Below are positions 60,003 through 64,000 of a stretch of DNA of 64,000 bases, one piece after another. Positions within the stretch are counted from its first letter, which is position 1. Every line of letters starts with the position of its first letter. The notes under the pieces were generated by a model. That model made no database searches. It saw only the letters and a list, made by a program, of their open reading frames with translations, and was not told the DNA's origin. The DNA lies in NCBI GenBank assembly GCA_019155185.1, contig CM032795.1, forward strand, positions 10,023,795 to 10,087,794, read 5' to 3'. Both the position numbers and the translations under genes were made by a program. This DNA comes from Beaufortia kweichowensis (Eukaryota > Chordata > Actinopteri > Cypriniformes > Gastromyzontidae).

Positions 60003-60690
60003 TAGCCTTTTTTTAATTCGAACAATTACAGACATTAAGAACAAGCAAATAACTCTTTATTTGGTTGGAGTGGTGAGAATTCTCTAATCAGATGATTACC
60101 TTGGTTACTGATTATTACACCATGAATAAACATTAAAACCCTTGCTCCAATGAACTGTGTGGACTATCCCTTAATTAATTAAAGAGATGGTTGACCGAAA
60201 ATGGTTTATTATCACACTCATATCAAACCTGTATGGCGTTTTCCTTCTGCACAACACTGAAAAACATCGGTAACCAAATAACATTGGCCCCCAATTCTGA
60301 GACATTTCTCAGAATATCTACTCTTGTGTCCCACAGAGGAAAAAAACATCTACAGGTTTTAAACAACATGGGGGCAAATAAATGACATTTTTATTTTTGG
60401 CTCAACTATTCCTTTAATTTGAAGGAAATATTTGGGATACAAAATAATAAAAACAATAAATAAACATATGTACTTATACTGCCCAAGTGATTTGCCTACA
60501 TGCCGCTAACAAGCAAATATGACAAAATAAACAGTAAAAAGTCATCCTTGTTAAAAGTGTGTGGTGTGTGTGTGTTATATTGATAATTTTTAAGGCCATA
60601 TGCAGATACAGAGAGAAGAAAAGAAACTGGTCTAGTAGATCAAGCAAGCAGGAAATGACCTTGTCCAACAAACACTTCACCTGATGCACA
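60003..60690. other. Intergenic between third and fourth Ig-related loci
   Basis: 3'UTR of the third receptor, then AT-rich sequence without a recognisable gene. Confidence 0.5.
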
Positions 60691-60696
60691 TGCACA

Positions 60697-60787
60697 GAAG
60701 TGAAAGTTTCAGTGCAGCACACTGACACAAATTGCACTTTCTATCCTACTATGTTGGACTGTACTCTGTATGTTTCATTTCTAAATG
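60697..60787 (+). promoter_or_regulatory. Possible promoter and signal-peptide exon of fourth locus
   Basis: GAAGTGAAAGTTTC (60697-60710) resembles a composite ETS/IRF site. A start at 60751 would encode a short hydrophobic peptide (MLDCTLYVSFLN) with a phase-1 donor GTAAGG at 60788, the same phase as the signal exons of the sister genes. It is shorter than a usual signal peptide, so this call is weak. Confidence 0.3.
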
Positions 60788-61209
60788 GTAAGGTCATTTT
60801 TTGTTATATTAATGGCTTTACTCAGCAATTCTCAACTAACCTTAATTGTTGTGTTATATGCTTAAGATTAGTGAAAATGTGTGGTTATTTTTGCTAATTC
60901 AATAGCTTGAAATAGTCCAAATTGAACTTATGCAACATAAATGTGTATAATTTTTGTTTATGGTGAGTAAATATAAAACAGAACAGGAAGCCCAGCACAA
61001 AACCCCCTTAACATTGTGTAACGTTTCATCAGCCCTGTTTTGAGATGTTTAGACGGAAGCGTGTAAATACCGTAGGCTGGTGTCTTTCTGCTGTAGTGGT
61101 TTTGTCAGGTCTGAGTAAATGTAGAGGAGAAGGGAAGTTTAGTTATATCTGAACTGAGCTTCAGACCCGCTAGTATCTTTTTACTTTGAATTACCTCTGT
61201 TCATTTCAG

Positions 61210-61440
61210 GCATCACTGTGGATAGAGATGGCTTGTGGTATCATATGCTACTGTATCTAATCTTTTGGAGAACAATGTGAAATATGAAGTAAAAACTTTA
61301 GATAGATCAAGACCTCCAAGTAACTATTCTGGAATTGCTTTCTCCTTCATAACATGCAGTTGCGTCTGGGTCAGGACACTGGATTTTACAGATGTGAGTA
61401 AAACATTACTGAGCACCACGTCACTGTCAGCAATTCAGTA
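61210..61440 (+). pseudogene. Decayed Ig V exon of fourth locus
   Basis: After a good acceptor (TTCATTTCAG, 61209) lies a shortened, frameshifted remnant of an Ig V exon. One frame reads SNYSGIAFSFIT, a strand-D/E-like stretch. Another frame continues directly with QLRLGQDTGFYRCE, the classic strand-F signature. Frames before and after are interrupted by stops, and there is no LPC/W-containing first half. Sister exons are 354-372 nt. No splice variant restores an Ig fold. Confidence 0.65.
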
Positions 61441-61487
61441 TGTTGTTTTCGATGCATGTCCTCACACAAAGACCTATATGCCTTTAA

Positions 61488-61630
61488 TATACACTCTTAA
61501 AAATAAAAGCGCTTCACAATGCCATAGAAGAACGGTTTTGGCAGTAATGTTTCACTAATAATTTCAACACCCAAAGAACATTTCTGTTTCACAAAATGTT
61601 CTTTGTAGTAGAATGAAAAAAGTTTTTTTT
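61488..61630. repeat. Interspersed repeat fragment
   Basis: ACTCTTAAAAATAAAAGCGC ... CAATGCCATAGAAGAACGGT matches the form of a very common fish foldback element. It is partial here. Confidence 0.4.
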
Positions 61631-62065
61631 ATACTGTAGATAGTTTGAGAGTCTATGAGTTGCTGTTAGATAGTTTGATTTAAATAAGGTTGTTAAAGCA
61701 TAAGCTCACATGAACTAACAATGAACAATACTTCTACAGCATTTATTCATCTTCATTCACGTTGATCTCAGCATTTACTAACAGCCTGTTTTTTTTTAAT
61801 CAAAAGTTGTGTCTGTTAACATTTTGTAGTGCACAGCAACTAATATAAACAATTTTATTGGCATTTACTAACATAAACAAATAATAATAAATGCATAAAA
61901 GCTATATCTCTCATTGTTAGTTCAGTAAGTTGTTACATTACTAATGTTAAAAAACAACTGAATACAATTGTACAGTTTATGTATCTTCAGTTAAAATTAA
62001 TTACTGTCTAATAATGTTTCATGTTGGTTTGTTTTTATACTAACCATACACACCAAAACCACACA

Positions 62066-63361
62066 ATGACAGAAACCTCTGGACAAGCTGAATCAGAAAA
62101 CTTGAATGGCACTATGATGTCTTTCTGGCTTTGCTTTCTGGCAACAGGAGCAGCAACCTTTTCTTTGGTTTTCATTGTGGTCACGGTGTGTTGTATTTGC
62201 CATAAACGGAAAAGTACGTGTATTAAATCAATTATGAAAATATTGTACAAATGCAATAAGGGCATGTTCAATGAAATAACTTAAAATTCTTTCTGTTCAA
62301 ATATCAGAAGAACCATATTATGCAAATACAAGGAAACAGCGGGGTAAGAGCTTCACACTGTCACCCCCACATTTTACAGTCTATGCATAGTAATACTTAG
62401 GCCTGTTATTCAAATTCATGTGGCCGGTACATTACTTCCATTCGCCCCCTTCAGTACCTCCTCCCACCTCTATGTCTTGAAGACAGTCTATATTTGTTTT
62501 TTTTACACCGCTTGCCTTGTGAATCACTTTATCAAATCAGTTATTTACAAAGACAGTAATATGTTGTTTAAAACACTGCTTTTTTTCTTTTTTACAGTTG
62601 AAGATTCCAGCAAAGACCAAACAATCTATGGTGGGTTCTTTCTCATATTATTCAAACAGTCTTTAGCATACAAAAATGCGGAGTAACATATGCAGATAAG
62701 CCCTGTAGAGAAAAAAACAGCTAAAACCTATAGGACTGGTTGTAGCTGGTCTCTCAGTCTGGTTATAACTGGTTTTTAGCTGGTTTTTAAAAGGTTTTGA
62801 CAGTATTTTAGCTGATCAAGCTGGTTTTTGCTGGTCAACCTGAAAAACCAGCTGAATACCAGTTGAAGACTAAGAGAATAATTAAGACTATCCAACCAGC
62901 TTAGGTTGGTTTTAGTTGATGTTTTCAGCCAGGAGTGCAAATGTATGATAGGTGCAGTAAAGGTAAAGTCAAATACATGGTTAATATTTTGTCCTAAACA
63001 TTATAGTTGTGCTATTACTTCTTTGCAGAGAATGATCATGAACTTAGAAAAAAGATTTATAAAGGAAAGAGTAAGTATAAAACCAAACATTGACATGCAC
63101 ACTTATAATAATAATAACAACAATTTTTGTGGTGTGTGTTCAGGTGAATGTAAATGGTGTTGACTACAAAAATACCAACCCAAACCCCTTCCATTACTAA
63201 AACAATTATTTTTCTTTGCAGGCCAGTTTTCTTCAGTTTACATTAACAGGCCTGAAAATAAGCTTGCCATTTATGTAAACAGTTCAGCAAATGCAGAGAC
63301 CTATGAAAACTGCATTGATAATGATTATGAAAATGTGGAGATGTGTGATGGGGGAATGTGA
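62066..63361 (+). CDS. Transmembrane adaptor-like protein with six Y-x-N motifs
   Basis: Exons 62073-62213 (stalk and transmembrane), 62308-62343, 62598-62630, 63029-63070 and 63222-63361 (stop TGA), all phase 1. An in-frame ATG at 62066 would give 132 aa. Alternatively the exon is spliced from upstream at the CAG ending at 62072, with a perfect TACTAAC branch site at 62038-62044. N-terminal segment with one sequon (NGT), a transmembrane helix ending IVVTVCCICHKRK (CxxC next to basic residues, a palmitoylation-type site), then a tail with YYANT, TIYEN, VYINR, IYVNS, TYENC and DYENV. Six Y-x-N motifs in about 85 residues fit Grb2 SH2 docking. This is the plan of LAT/LAX/NTAL-type adaptors. Exon phases and the Y-at-junction design match the Ig receptor at 56.4-60.0 kb, so it is probably derived from such a gene. 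Poly(A) signal at 63437. Confidence 0.65.
62710..62935. repeat. Degenerate AGCTGGTTTT-type minisatellite
   Basis: Repeated TAGCTGGTTTTT / GCTGGTCAACC / ACCAGCTGAA words on both strands in an intron. A typical dispersed fish repeat. Confidence 0.6.
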
Positions 63362-63436
63362 CTGCACTTAACTTAATTTGTACAAAGTTGTCTTACTCTA
63401 CTGCATAGAGTTCTGTTTTCTGTGATTTATTTTACA

Positions 63437-63446
63437 AATAAATAAA
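63437..63446 (+). terminator. Polyadenylation signal of adaptor-like gene
   Basis: Two overlapping AATAAA hexamers (63437-63442 and 63441-63446), about 75 bp after the stop codon. Confidence 0.7.
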
Positions 63447-63539
63447 GAAAAACTCAAGCCTATTCATTAAGATCTACGTTTCTACAAGCAAAACTTCATT
63501 TTAGTTTTTTCAAGGATTCTTATATACTGAAGTTAAATC

Positions 63540-63675
63540 AAATGCGCGTGTATGTCACGTGTCCTCGATAGTGACGCGTACATGCACTTCCGGGGGTGTG
63601 TGAGGCGCGATGTACTGGAAGTGAAAAATGAAGTTTCTTGCTTAAAGCCTAAACAGTTTATCAGGACATTTTTAG
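63540..63675 (+). promoter_or_regulatory. Possible promoter and first non-coding exon of next gene
   Basis: Local CpG enrichment with CACGTG (63556-63561), an ETS-type CTTCCGGG (63587-63594) and GAGGCGCG, then TTTTTAG followed by donor GTAAGG at 63676. This looks like a TATA-less promoter with a short untranslated exon. No coding sequence confirms it within the window. Confidence 0.35.
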
Positions 63676-64000
63676 GTAAGGAATCATATTGAATAAATCC
63701 CAAAGTTACAGTTACGTAATACAAACGCATACCCAACAAACACTCATTGCATGTGAGGTCGCGTACTTTACACCAAACCATTTGTGCACTAAACATTGTA
63801 CAAGAAATCGGTGATAAAAGTAGAAATTACCGTACCGTAAAAACGGTACAGTTGGTATAAATAAACGCATAGGGAGGGATGTATTTGCTAATCATTGGGT
63901 GAGCACGACAGAGTAAACACAGGTCTTTTATTCTGGATCACTTAAGGTTTGCCCTGCAGGTGTTTAAATGGATAAGTTTGTAACTCACTTAAAGAGATCA

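Noticed and set aside
61235..61558. 107-codon ORF at the fourth Ig locus taken as a gene
   Set aside because: It covers only part of the Ig remnant in one frame and runs into a common interspersed repeat; the strand-F motif is in another frame.
1..64000. tRNA, rRNA or small-RNA genes
   Set aside because: I saw no cloverleaf with A/B boxes or other recognisable RNA gene; a tRNAscan-SE or Infernal run would be needed to exclude them fully.

Overview
This is a vertebrate genomic window, almost certainly from a teleost and probably a cyprinid-type fish. The evidence is AT-rich DNA, multi-exon genes with GT-AG introns, a recognisable ncor1 3' end, fish-type hAT and IS630/Tc1-mariner transposons, and an expanded set of immunoglobulin-type receptor genes. 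Everything below is read from the sequence. Family names come from recognising motifs, not from database searches.

Layout. (1) 1-3858: the last nine coding exons of ncor1, including both nuclear-receptor interaction (CoRNR) motifs, followed by a long 3'UTR to about 5.3-6.1 kb. (2) 6.3-10.5 kb: two tandem V-set Ig receptor genes. The first is broken by a 2-bp frameshift. The second is intact (247 aa) and carries two ITIMs. (3) 10.5-14.7 kb: intergenic DNA with several inverted-repeat elements, including a hAT MITE with a perfect 8-bp target duplication. (4) 14.9-26.74 kb: a complete IgGFc-binding-protein-like (FCGBP-like) mucus-type gene. Eighteen coding exons plus a terminal exon give 2787 aa: signal peptide, IgGFc-binding N-terminal domain and six vWD-C8 modules, part of which arose by an internal duplication. 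(5) 27.4-50.0 kb: five tandem copies of a ~4.3-kb unit. Each unit carried a small gene for an unrecognised basic, probably nuclear protein of 215 aa. Only copy 2 reads through intact, copy 4 has lost the gene, and copy 5 carries a hAT-fragment insertion. (6) 50-56.3 kb: a repeat-rich stretch with palindromes, a (CA)n microsatellite and a 2.8-kb IS630/Tc1-mariner element with a decayed transposase. (7) 56.4-60.0 kb: a third Ig receptor gene (260 aa) whose cytoplasmic tail has two Y-x-N motifs, each assembled across a splice junction. (8) 60.7-63.4 kb: a fourth, related locus whose Ig exon has decayed. Its membrane exon and tail exons are intact and encode a CxxC juxtamembrane motif and six Y-x-N motifs, the layout of LAT/LAX-type transmembrane adaptors. 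(9) 63.5-64 kb: a possible promoter of the next gene.

How the genes may work together. The Ig genes look like a paired receptor cluster: an ITIM (inhibitory) member and members with Grb2-type Y-x-N tails (activating or adaptor). The cluster is interrupted by the FCGBP-like gene and the tandem array. The most unusual candidates are the adaptor-like fourth gene, the exon-pair modules that build its tyrosine motifs, and the tandem array with an unknown gene. Many frameshifts in the array sit at CpG sites or homopolymers, so some may be sequence errors.
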